Source: Lachnospiraceae bacterium
GTDB lineage: Bacteria; Bacillota; Clostridia; Lachnospirales; Lachnospiraceae
Assembly: GCA_017524035.1 (NCBI GenBank)
Contig: JAFWUY010000142.1
Coordinates: 1-48,192, forward strand
Reading direction: 5' to 3'
DNA length: 48,192 nucleotides
The first letter of the stretch is position 1; each line of letters opens with the position of its first letter. The notes under the pieces are model-generated. The model was not told the DNA's origin. It ran no database searches and saw only the letters and a list, made by a program, of their open reading frames with translations. Shown here piece after piece: positions 33,120 through 40,726 of the stretch. Position numbers and translations under genes: made by a program.

Positions 33120-33977
33120 ATGGCAGTAAGGATTTTTTCGGATTCTACATGTGATCTCGGAAAGGAGCTGATCGACAGATATTCGGTGACCATCATCCCT
33201 CTCTGCGTTGTAATGGGCGAAAAGAGTTATTACGACGGTGAGGAGATAGGACAGGAAGAGATCTTCAGATGGGCAGAGGAAAACAAAACGACTCCCAAGA
33301 CCGCGGCGATCACCGCCGAAAGACTCGAGGCGGCCGTAAAGCCGGTACTTGATGCGGGCGATGATGTCATTCTTTTCACCATAGCGTCGGGAATGAGCTC
33401 AACATACAATCTTTCGCAGATCTATTCGGAGGATAACGGAAACGGACATATGCACGTCATCGATTCCGCCAATCTTTCGACCGGCATCGGGCTTCTTGTG
33501 ATAAAGGCTGCGGAGATGGCGGCAGCAGGCGACTCCGCGGAGGAGATAGTCAGGAAGACGGAAGAACTTATCCCTTATGTCAGGTCGAGCTTTGTTATTG
33601 ATACTCTCACATATCTTGCAAGGGGCGGTAGATGTTCATCCGCAGCGGCGCTTCTTGCCGGAACTTTAAAGCTTCATCCCGAGATAGTCGTTAAGGACGG
33701 GGCAATGGGCGCAGAGAAGAAATACAGGGGAACGCTCGCCGGTGCGATTGAAAAATACACCCATGATCTGGAAGAAAACCTCAAAAATGCGGATCCGGAC
33801 AGAGTGTTCATCACCCATACCATTCAGGAAAAAGACAGGAGAATCGTTGATGAGACCAGGAAATATCTCGAATCCCTGGGTATTTTCAAGGAAATCCTCG
33901 AGACCCGTGCGGGAGGTGTCATATCATCCCACTGCGGTCCCGGAACGCTCGGAGTTCTCTTCATCGAGAAGGCCTGA
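33120..33977 (+). CDS. DegV family fatty-acid-binding protein
   Basis: A 285-residue DegV/FakB-type protein. Its signature segments are the N-terminal FSDSTCDL, the fatty-acid-carboxylate-binding SGMSSTYN and a C-terminal HCGPGTLGVLF. FakB proteins present fatty acids to the kinase FakA for incorporation into phospholipid; FakA is not in the window. A strong GGAGG lies before the start. It follows the GT-C-like gene by 12 bases. Confidence 0.9.
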   Translation: MAVRIFSDSTCDLGKELIDRYSVTIIPLCVVMGEKSYYDGEEIGQEEIFRWAEENKTTPKTAAITAERLEAAVKPVLDAGDDVILFTIASGMSSTYNLSQIYSEDNGNGHMHVIDSANLSTGIGLLVIKAAEMAAAGDSAEEIVRKTEELIPYVRSSFVIDTLTYLARGGRCSSAAALLAGTLKLHPEIVVKDGAMGAEKKYRGTLAGAIEKYTHDLEENLKNADPDRVFITHTIQEKDRRIVDETRKYLESLGIFKEILETRAGGVISSHCGPGTLGVLFIEKA

Positions 33978-33992
33978 TCCCGGAAAAACGCC

Positions 33993-34033
33993 AAAAATCG
34001 TCATTTTTCAAGCAAAATGCCCGTAAACAGGGC
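33993..34033 (+). terminator. Weak hairpins after degV
   Basis: Two small inverted repeats lie in the gap after the DegV gene: AAAAAT-CGTC-ATTTTT (33993-34008) and GCCC-GTAAACA-GGGC (34019-34033). Neither is a strong intrinsic terminator, but together they separate the gene from the liv promoter. Confidence 0.35.
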
Positions 34034-34065
34034 GTTGTATACAGGGATATTTGTATAATTTTTCA

Positions 34066-34095
34066 TTGACAGTAGGCGTTCTTTCCAATTAAAAT
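34066..34095 (+). promoter_or_regulatory. Vegetative promoter of the liv operon
   Basis: TTGACA (34066-34071) is a perfect -35, and TAAAAT (34090-34095) follows after 18 bases. Transcription would start near 34102, right at the base of the hairpin at 34106. Confidence 0.7.
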
Positions 34096-34105
34096 GCTTT
34101 CAAGG

Positions 34106-34140
34106 CCAAAGGGGGTCACATTAACCTTTGGGCTGTTTTG
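34106..34140 (+). terminator. Leader hairpin / possible attenuator before livJ
   Basis: CCAAAGG (34106-34112) pairs with CCTTTGG (34125-34131), and GCTGTTTTG follows. It would form at the very 5' end of the liv transcript. It may act as an attenuator or as a 5' stabilising hairpin; no short leader ORF or clear competing structure is visible. Confidence 0.35.
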
Positions 34141-34169
34141 TTATATGTAATGTAACAGGAGGAAATATT

Positions 34170-35378
34170 ATGAAAAAGAAACTGCTTTCACTTATTATGG
34201 TCGGAGCAATGGTTCTTTCCATGACTGCTTGCGGCCAGGGCGGCAATACCGGATCCGGTAATACCGGAAGCGGCGCATCAGGAAACGGAGCTCTTACCGG
34301 AACTCTTAAGCTCGGAGTCATCGGACCCCTTACCGGCGGAGCTGCAATCTACGGAAATGCCGTAGCTAACGGAGCCAAGATCGCTGTTGACGAGATCAAC
34401 GCAGAGGGAACCGGATTCACCATCGAGCTTCAGGCACAGGACGACGAGCACGATGCAGAGAAATCCGTAAATGCTTATCACCAGCTTCAGGACTGGGGCG
34501 TACAGGCTATCGCAGGTACCGTTACCACCACTCCCTGTATCGCTGTTTCCGCAGAAGCTAATTCCGACAGAGTATTCATGCTCACTCCTTCAGCTTCAGC
34601 TGTAGCCGTAACCGAAGGAAAGGACAATGTATTCCAGCTCTGCTTCGCAGATCCCAACCAGGGTTCAGCTTCCGCTCAGTACATTTTCGACAACAAGCTT
34701 GCTACCAAGGTTGCAATCATCTACAACAACGCAGATGCTTACTCAACCGGTATCTACCAGACCTTCAAGGCAAAGGCAGCAGAGCTCGGACTTGAAGTTG
34801 TTTCCGAGACCACCTTTACCGATGACACCACCGACTTCTCGGTTCAGGTCGGCGATGCTCAGTCAAACGGTGCAGACCTTGTATTCCTTCCCATCTATTA
34901 CACCCCCGCTTCACTCATTCTCCAGCAGGCAGCTTCCGCAGGATATGAGCCCAAGTTCTTCGGTGTTGACGGTATGGACGGAATTCTTACCATCGAGGGA
35001 TTCGATACTTCCCTTGCTGAGGGCGTAATGCTTCTCACTCCCTTCTCTGCAGACGCTACCGATGATCTCACCAAGAACTTTGTTGCAAAGTACAACGAGA
35101 GCTACGGCGAGGTTCCTTCACAGTTCGCTGCAGACGGATATGACTGTGCTTATGCAATCAAGGCAGCTCTTGAGTTCTACGCAGCAAAGAACGGCGGACT
35201 TGATGTTACCGATATGAGCTCCGCAGACCTTTGCGAGATCCTCATCTCCGTATTCACAGATCCCGACTTCTCCGCTGACGGTGTAACCGGTCTCGGAATG
35301 GTATGGGACACCAACGGACAGGTCAACAAGCAGCCCAAGGCTGTTGTTATCAAGGACGGCGTTTACGTAGGAATGTAA
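34170..35378 (+). CDS. livJ: Branched-chain amino acid ABC transporter substrate-binding lipoprotein
   Basis: This 402-residue type I periplasmic-binding-fold protein starts at ATG 34170, with AGGAGG 6 bases upstream. A lipoprotein signal peptide (KKKLLSLIMVGAMVLSMTAC) places the lipid-modified Cys21 at the mature N-terminus, followed by a Gly/Ser/Asn linker (about 22-44). The mature domain begins LKLGVIGPLTGGAAIYG and includes VTTTPCIAVSAEAN, typical of Leu/Ile/Val-binding proteins. It is anchored outside the membrane and feeds the LivHMGF complex encoded downstream. Its base composition is tuned like a highly expressed gene (many GCA, GCT, AAG and ACC codons). It may bind other amino acids or amides. 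Confidence 0.92.
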   Translation: MKKKLLSLIMVGAMVLSMTACGQGGNTGSGNTGSGASGNGALTGTLKLGVIGPLTGGAAIYGNAVANGAKIAVDEINAEGTGFTIELQAQDDEHDAEKSVNAYHQLQDWGVQAIAGTVTTTPCIAVSAEANSDRVFMLTPSASAVAVTEGKDNVFQLCFADPNQGSASAQYIFDNKLATKVAIIYNNADAYSTGIYQTFKAKAAELGLEVVSETTFTDDTTDFSVQVGDAQSNGADLVFLPIYYTPASLILQQAASAGYEPKFFGVDGMDGILTIEGFDTSLAEGVMLLTPFSADATDDLTKNFVAKYNESYGEVPSQFAADGYDCAYAIKAALEFYAAKNGGLDVTDMSSADLCEILISVFTDPDFSADGVTGLGMVWDTNGQVNKQPKAVVIKDGVYVGM

Positions 35379-35422
35379 TTTAGCGTAGAAATCTGTTCGT
35401 AAATTTATTATAATAACGCAAT

Positions 35423-35476
35423 GGGGCGCTTTAGTGCAGCTTGTCGGTTTTACGGCAAGCTGTCACCCGGGCGCCT
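35423..35476 (+). other. Long intergenic hairpin between livJ and livH
   Basis: A 9-bp inner stem (AGCTTGTCG 35438-35446 with CGGCAAGCT 35453-35461, one G-U) sits inside an outer stem of GGCGC (35425-35429) and GCGCC (35471-35475). There is no strong T-run. Such structures after binding-protein genes commonly protect the 3' end of a shorter, more abundant transcript. Confidence 0.6.
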
Positions 35477-35499
35477 AATGCATTTTAAGGAGAGTACAT

Positions 35500-36372
35500 A
35501 TGCTGGCACATCTGATCAACGGAATAAGCCTGGGAAGTATATATGCGATAATCGCTCTCGGGTATACGATGGTATACGGAATAGCGAAAATGCTGAACTT
35601 TGCGCATGGCGATGTCATCATGGTCGGCGGATATGTATCCTTCTGCTCAATGATGTATCTCGGTTTTCCCGCACCGCTTGCGGTTCTTCTTGCAATGATC
35701 GTGTGCACCACACTGGGAATCACGATCGAGCGTCTGGCATATAAGCCTCTTCGTTCGGCCACTTCACTGGCGGTTCTGATCACCGCCATCGGAATGTCAT
35801 ATTTTCTCCAGAATGCGGCTCTTATCATCTGGGGAGCAAATCCCAAGGCATTCCCCAATATGTTCAAGGATATCGAGGCGATAGAATTTGCCGGAGCGAG
35901 GATCTCGCCCGTCGCACTCGTCGCCATCGTCGCAAATGTGATCATCATGGTTGCACTTACTCTTTTCACTTCCCGTACCAAGGTCGGAAAGGCAATGAGA
36001 GCCGTTTCCGAGGATAAGGGTGCCGCAACACTGATGGGAATCAATGTTAACTTCACCATTTCACTTACATTCGCAATCGGTTCGGGTCTTGCGGCTATCG
36101 CCGGAGTACTTCTCTGCACCGCATATCCGACACTTATGCCTACCACCGGTTCAATGCCCGGCATCAAGGCATTCACCGCTGCCGTCTTCGGAGGAATCGG
36201 TTCCATCCCCGGAGCAATGATCGGAGGAATATTACTCGGAGTAATAGAAATATTCGCGAGAGCATATATATCATCGGAGCTTGCGGACGCGATCGTGTTC
36301 GGAGTTCTGATCGTGGTACTTATCTTCAGACCTACGGGCCTGCTTGGCAAACAGATTCACGAGAAAGTATAA
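35500..36372 (+). CDS. livH: Branched-chain amino acid ABC transporter permease LivH
   Basis: A 290-residue inner-membrane permease with about eight membrane helices, starting after AAGGAG. Typical motifs are INGISLGSIYAIIALGYTMV, KMLNFAHGDVIMVG at the N-terminus and AFTAAVFGGIGSIPGAMIGG near the C-terminus, the latter lying in the coupling region to the ATPase. It forms the channel with LivM. It lies second in the five-gene liv operon. Confidence 0.95.
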   Translation: MLAHLINGISLGSIYAIIALGYTMVYGIAKMLNFAHGDVIMVGGYVSFCSMMYLGFPAPLAVLLAMIVCTTLGITIERLAYKPLRSATSLAVLITAIGMSYFLQNAALIIWGANPKAFPNMFKDIEAIEFAGARISPVALVAIVANVIIMVALTLFTSRTKVGKAMRAVSEDKGAATLMGINVNFTISLTFAIGSGLAAIAGVLLCTAYPTLMPTTGSMPGIKAFTAAVFGGIGSIPGAMIGGILLGVIEIFARAYISSELADAIVFGVLIVVLIFRPTGLLGKQIHEKV

Positions 36373-36384
36373 GGAGGCAGAAAA

Positions 36385-37449
36385 ATGTTCAGTTTTAAAA
36401 AAGCCTCCGGGCTTTCCAAAAAAGCATTCATTAATTACGCGATAGTCATTGTATTTTATCTGGTTTTCCAGATACTCGTATCAACGGGAAACATCACCAG
36501 TGCACTTAAGGGTCAGCTGATTCCCATCACATGCTACATGATCATGGCCGTATCCCTTAACCTGGTGGTAGGTATCTCCGGTGAGCTTTCACTCGGACAT
36601 GCGGGCTTTATGTCGGTCGGTGCATTCACTGCGGTCATCATAAGCTCCGCCATGGGAAATGCTTCAAATCCCGCAAAGCTTTTCGTCAGTATTCTTGTCG
36701 GAGCGATCCTTGCAGGTATTGCGGGCTTCCTCATCGGCATTCCCGTTCTCAGACTCAACGGCGACTATCTTGCCATCGTCACACTCGCATTCGGTGAGAT
36801 AATCAAGAACATCCTGAACTGTCTCTATGTCGGAATCGACGAAAAGGGACTTCATTTTGCATTCAACAATCCCGATGCACTCGGAATGGATCCCCTCGGC
36901 AAGGTCATCATCAACGGCCCCATGGGTGCTGTAGGCATCAGCAAGATCGCAACCTTCAGCGGAGCGGTCATCCTTCTCCTCATCGTTCTCATCATCATCC
37001 AGAATCTTGTCAATTCAAGGACCGGACGCGCGATCATGGCGATCAGGGACAACAGGATCGCAGCCGAGAGCATGGGTATATCTCCCATGAAGTACAAGAT
37101 GCTCGCATTCACGATCTCCGCTGCGATGGCAGGATCGGCAGGTGCGGTATATGCGCTCAACTACTCGACGCTTGTTCCCAAGAAATTTGATTTCAATACA
37201 TCGATACTTGTGCTCGTATTCGTGGTACTCGGCGGAATCGGCAACATGACCGGCTCGCTCATAGCAGCGGGAATCCTGGTCGTCCTTCCCGAGCTCCTCA
37301 GAAAATTCAGCGATTACCGTATGCTCGTATATGCGATCGTACTTATCCTCGTTATGCTCGTTACCAATAACGAGAAGCTTAAAGGCAGGATGGATATCTT
37401 TGCCAAGAAAGTCCGAATGAAGATCTCGAAGGGAGGAAAGAAAAAATGA
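36385..37449 (+). CDS. livM: Branched-chain amino acid ABC transporter permease LivM
   Basis: A 354-residue permease with about ten helices, starting after AAGGAGG. Conserved segments are SLNLVVGISGELSLGHAGF, GDYLAIVTLAFGEI and the coupling loop FVVLGGIGNMTGSLIAAG. The basic C-terminus (KKVRMKISKGGKKK) is cytoplasmic. Its stop overlaps the livG start (ATGA). Confidence 0.95.
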   Translation: MFSFKKASGLSKKAFINYAIVIVFYLVFQILVSTGNITSALKGQLIPITCYMIMAVSLNLVVGISGELSLGHAGFMSVGAFTAVIISSAMGNASNPAKLFVSILVGAILAGIAGFLIGIPVLRLNGDYLAIVTLAFGEIIKNILNCLYVGIDEKGLHFAFNNPDALGMDPLGKVIINGPMGAVGISKIATFSGAVILLLIVLIIIQNLVNSRTGRAIMAIRDNRIAAESMGISPMKYKMLAFTISAAMAGSAGAVYALNYSTLVPKKFDFNTSILVLVFVVLGGIGNMTGSLIAAGILVVLPELLRKFSDYRMLVYAIVLILVMLVTNNEKLKGRMDIFAKKVRMKISKGGKKK

Positions 37450-38288
37450 GCAAATCTCCCGAAGTAAAACTCGTTAATGTACCCAGTCCCAACTTTGTAC
37501 CCGAGAAGGATCTCGGAAAGCCCCTCGTTCTCGAGGCAGCGCATCTCGGTATTGATTTCGGCGGACTTGTAGCCGTCGATGAATTCAATATCGGAATCGG
37601 AGCAACGGAGATCTGCGGACTGATCGGTCCCAACGGTGCCGGCAAGACCACCATCTTCAATCTCCTTACCAAGGTTTACGAGCCCACAAGAGGAACCATC
37701 ATGCTGGGCGGTAAGGATACCCACAACCTGACTCCCGTTCAGGTAAACCAGATGGGCATCGCAAGAACCTTCCAGAATATCCGTCTTTTCGACAAGCTTA
37801 CCGTCGAAGAAAACGTTAAGATCGGACTTCACAATCATATGGGATACCACACTCTTGCGGGTGTCTTCAGACTTCCCAATTACTGGAGTGAAGAAAAGAA
37901 AGCCCATGAAAGAGCGCTGGAGCTTCTCGATATCTTCGGCATGGCTGATCTTGCAAATGTAACCGCGGATTCACTTCCCTACGGTGCACAGAGAAGACTT
38001 GAGATCGTAAGAGCACTTGCAACCGGACCCAAGCTCCTTCTTCTCGACGAGCCCGCAGCCGGAATGAACCCTTCCGAGACCGAAGAGCTCATGAACAATA
38101 TCCGCAAGATCCGTGACGAATTCCAGATCGCGGTACTTCTCATCGAGCATGATATGAATCTTGTCATGGGAATCTGTGAGAGCATCGTGGTCCTCAATTT
38201 CGGAAGGATCATCGCAAAGGGAACTCCTTCGCAGATCCAGGGTAATCCGCAGGTCATCGAGGCATATCTCGGAACCCACAGAGGTTAG
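37446..38288 (+). CDS. livG: Branched-chain amino acid ABC transporter ATPase LivG
   Basis: A 280-residue ABC ATPase with Walker A GPNGAGKTT, LivG-specific IARTFQNIRLF, an ABC-signature region in which the usual LSGG is replaced by LPYGAQRRLEIVRAL (also typical for LivG), Walker B LLLLDEPAAGMNP and switch histidine IEHDM. It has an unusual N-terminal extension of about 28 residues (SKSPEVKLVNVPSPNFVP) before the usual LEAAHLGIDFGGL. Translation is coupled to livM. Confidence 0.94.
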   Translation: MSKSPEVKLVNVPSPNFVPEKDLGKPLVLEAAHLGIDFGGLVAVDEFNIGIGATEICGLIGPNGAGKTTIFNLLTKVYEPTRGTIMLGGKDTHNLTPVQVNQMGIARTFQNIRLFDKLTVEENVKIGLHNHMGYHTLAGVFRLPNYWSEEKKAHERALELLDIFGMADLANVTADSLPYGAQRRLEIVRALATGPKLLLLDEPAAGMNPSETEELMNNIRKIRDEFQIAVLLIEHDMNLVMGICESIVVLNFGRIIAKGTPSQIQGNPQVIEAYLGTHRG

Positions 38289-38366
38289 GCTCAAGAGCAT
38301 GGCGTAAAGCTGTAGCATTAACGCCGGATCGAATGTCTGATGCATTTGATCGTATGGAGAAAAAAT

Positions 38367-39077
38367 ATGAGTACAGTTCTTAAAGTTGAAAATCTGCATG
38401 TCTATTACGGCAGCATACATGCCATAAAGGGTGTATCCTTCGAGGTCGGTGAGGGTGAGATCGTAACCCTTATCGGAGCAAACGGAGCCGGAAAGTCCAC
38501 TACGCTCAACACGGTCGGAGGACTTCTCAAGCCCAGGGAGGGATCCATCGAATTCGAGGGAAGAAGCATTCTCGGCGTTGCACCCCACAAGGTCGTTAAC
38601 GAAGGAATGGCACTCTGCCCCGAAGGAAGAAGAGTCTTCGCACAGCTTTCCGTAAAGGAAAACCTTGAGATGGGCGCATATACAAGACCTGCTTCCGAGA
38701 TTCCCGAGACTCTCGAGACGGTTTATGAGCATTTCCCCAGATTAAAGGAGCGCCAGTCGCAGATGGCCGGTACATTATCGGGCGGTGAGCAGCAGATGCT
38801 CGCAATGGGAAGGGCTCTTATGAGCAAGCCCAAGCTGATGATGCTCGACGAGCCTTCGATGGGACTTGCCCCCATTCTCGTAGACCAGATCTTCGAGATC
38901 ATCGAAGCACTCAACAAGGCCGGAACAACGATCCTTCTCGTAGAGCAGAATGCTCAGATGGCACTTTCGATAGCCGACAGGGCTTATGTCCTCGAAACCG
39001 GAAGGATAGTCAATACCGGAACAGGTAAGGATCTTCTCAATGACGACTCGGTCAAGAAGGCATACCTCGGAGGCTGA
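38367..39077 (+). CDS. livF: Branched-chain amino acid ABC transporter ATPase LivF
   Basis: This 236-residue ABC ATPase starts at ATG 38367 (GGAG 7 bases upstream). It has Walker A GANGAGKST, LivF segments MALCPEGRRVFAQLSVKENL, signature LSGGEQQMLAMGRAL, Walker B LMMLDEPSMGLAP and VEQNAQMAL. It pairs with LivG to energise uptake. The 78-base gap from livG holds no clear terminator. A strong terminator follows 30 bases after the stop. Confidence 0.95.
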   Translation: MSTVLKVENLHVYYGSIHAIKGVSFEVGEGEIVTLIGANGAGKSTTLNTVGGLLKPREGSIEFEGRSILGVAPHKVVNEGMALCPEGRRVFAQLSVKENLEMGAYTRPASEIPETLETVYEHFPRLKERQSQMAGTLSGGEQQMLAMGRALMSKPKLMMLDEPSMGLAPILVDQIFEIIEALNKAGTTILLVEQNAQMALSIADRAYVLETGRIVNTGTGKDLLNDDSVKKAYLGG

Positions 39078-39107
39078 AAACACGGGGGTTTCATATTGTG
39101 TATAAGG

Positions 39108-39133
39108 GGAGCGGTTTGCACCGCTCCTTTTTT
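39108..39133 (+). terminator. Terminator of the liv operon
   Basis: GGAGCGGT (39108-39115) and ACCGCTCC (39120-39127) form a perfect 8-bp stem with a TTGC loop, followed by six T. The -35 box of the next promoter lies in its loop and descending arm. Confidence 0.92.
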
Positions 39134-39144
39134 GTTGGTATAAT
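39116..39144 (+). promoter_or_regulatory. Promoter of the lysozyme gene, overlapping the liv terminator
   Basis: TTGCAC (39116-39121), exactly 17 bases, TATAAT (39139-39144) with an extended TGG. The -35 is made of terminator bases. Transcription would start near 39151, and an AAGGAG site precedes the ATG at 39200. Confidence 0.75.
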
Positions 39145-39199
39145 ATATCAGTTAAAATCTGCTTAAAAACTCTGAAAAGCCGCATTAAGGAGAATAAAT

Positions 39200-40660
39200 A
39201 TGAAGATCATAAAGAGAGCAAAGGCAATTGTCTGCACCGTTCTTGCAATATTACTTGCCGTAAACTGCATCCCCGCAAAGGGATCCGATAAGGTACATGC
39301 CGATAAATACGCGCAGAATGCCATAGCATGGGGCATCGATGTATCCGCATGGCAGGGCAATATCGACTGGAATGCCGTCAAAGCAAGCGGAGTACAGTTT
39401 GCGTTTATCAAGTGCGGCGGAACCATTTACGGATATGATGACAAATTCTTCCAGAATATGGCGGGAGCACAGGCAGCAGGCATCAAGACCGGCGTATATA
39501 TCTATTCCTATGCTTCAAGCGTACAGGACGGGATCATCGAGGCACAGTGGATAATCAATGCCATCGAGCCTTATTCCATCAACATGCCCGTTGTTCTCGA
39601 CCTTGAGAATTACAGACAGAAGGCTCTCGATCCTCTTACCAATGCCATGATCTGCCAGGTATTCTGCCAGACAGTCGAAGCTGCCGGATATTATCCCATG
39701 GTCTATTCCAACAGGAGTATGTTCAGGAGCACGATAGGACCCTTCGGATATGACAGATGGGTAGCACAGTGGTACAACTGCTGCACCGATGACGGAGCCG
39801 CATTCTGGCAGGCAACCGACAGCGGATCCATTCCCGGGATCAGGGGACATGTCGATATCGATTATCAGTTTAAGGATCTTTCCGCATATATCGTTCCTTA
39901 CGGATTTGTTTCAAGGGACGGATATACATATTACTACGAAAATTACAGAAGACAGTCCAACAGGTTTGTAAATGTAAACGGCGGAGTTTATTACGTTGAT
40001 GCCTTCGGACATCTGATCGCGGGAGCACTTTACCCGATCGGTGATTACATCTACTACTTCGATCCCACCGGACTTATGCAGGTCGGATTCGTCAATCTCG
40101 GCGACGGTCTCAGATATTTTGATGCGAACGGACATATGGTCGCAGGATGGCAGAACATCCTCGGAAATATGTATTTCTTTGACATAACCGGACTTATGCA
40201 GACCGGATTCATCTCGGACGGAATCTTTACTTACTATCTCGATCCCGCTACAGGAATCATGCAGACCGGAATGTTCAATACTCCGAGCGGAATCTTCTGT
40301 GCTGACAATGCAGGACATATTCTTATCGGCATGCAGAACATCGGAGGCAATACCTACTACTTCGATCCCGTGACAGGCGGCGCGATGAAGACAGGCTTCG
40401 TATCAGACGGAATCTATACATATTACTTTGATCCCGTCATCGGGGGAGCACTCCAGAGAGGACTCTTTGCAAACGGAAATTCTCTCTACTTTGCGGATGC
40501 AAACGGAAGGCTTCAGACCGGACTTGTCACCATGAGCGGTCTTTCATTCTACTTCGATCCTCTTAAGGGCGGAGCACTTCTTGTAAACGGAACCGCAACC
40601 GATGCGGCCGGACATGTATATATTGCAGACGCAAACGGACTTGCGATCATGATTCAGTAA
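39200..40660 (+). CDS. Secreted GH25 lysozyme with cell-wall-binding repeats
   Basis: A 486-residue exported protein. The signal peptide (about 1-34) runs through AIVCTVLAILLAVNCIPA. A GH25 muramidase domain spans about 40-235, with Asp47 in GIDVSAWQG and the catalytic pair Asp134/Glu136 in VVLDLENY. The rest (about 240-486) is a series of cell-wall-binding (choline-binding-like) repeats of about 20 residues, such as GDYIYYFDPTGLMQVGFV and GNTYYFDPVTGGAMKTGFV. It likely cleaves peptidoglycan between MurNAc and GlcNAc for growth, autolysis or competition. Its own promoter lies in the preceding terminator. Confidence 0.92.
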   Translation: MKIIKRAKAIVCTVLAILLAVNCIPAKGSDKVHADKYAQNAIAWGIDVSAWQGNIDWNAVKASGVQFAFIKCGGTIYGYDDKFFQNMAGAQAAGIKTGVYIYSYASSVQDGIIEAQWIINAIEPYSINMPVVLDLENYRQKALDPLTNAMICQVFCQTVEAAGYYPMVYSNRSMFRSTIGPFGYDRWVAQWYNCCTDDGAAFWQATDSGSIPGIRGHVDIDYQFKDLSAYIVPYGFVSRDGYTYYYENYRRQSNRFVNVNGGVYYVDAFGHLIAGALYPIGDYIYYFDPTGLMQVGFVNLGDGLRYFDANGHMVAGWQNILGNMYFFDITGLMQTGFISDGIFTYYLDPATGIMQTGMFNTPSGIFCADNAGHILIGMQNIGGNTYYFDPVTGGAMKTGFVSDGIYTYYFDPVIGGALQRGLFANGNSLYFADANGRLQTGLVTMSGLSFYFDPLKGGALLVNGTATDAAGHVYIADANGLAIMIQ

Positions 40661-40726
40661 GCGGATGCCGGAGGATAAACCGGATAATACCTGATACGGA
40701 TCCGGTGAGGGGCCGGAACTAAGATC

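Noticed and set aside
39900..40660. Tandem DNA repeat or CRISPR-like array in the lysozyme gene
   Set aside because: The periodicity is of coding repeats (cell-wall-binding units) with diverged DNA and no constant spacer structure.
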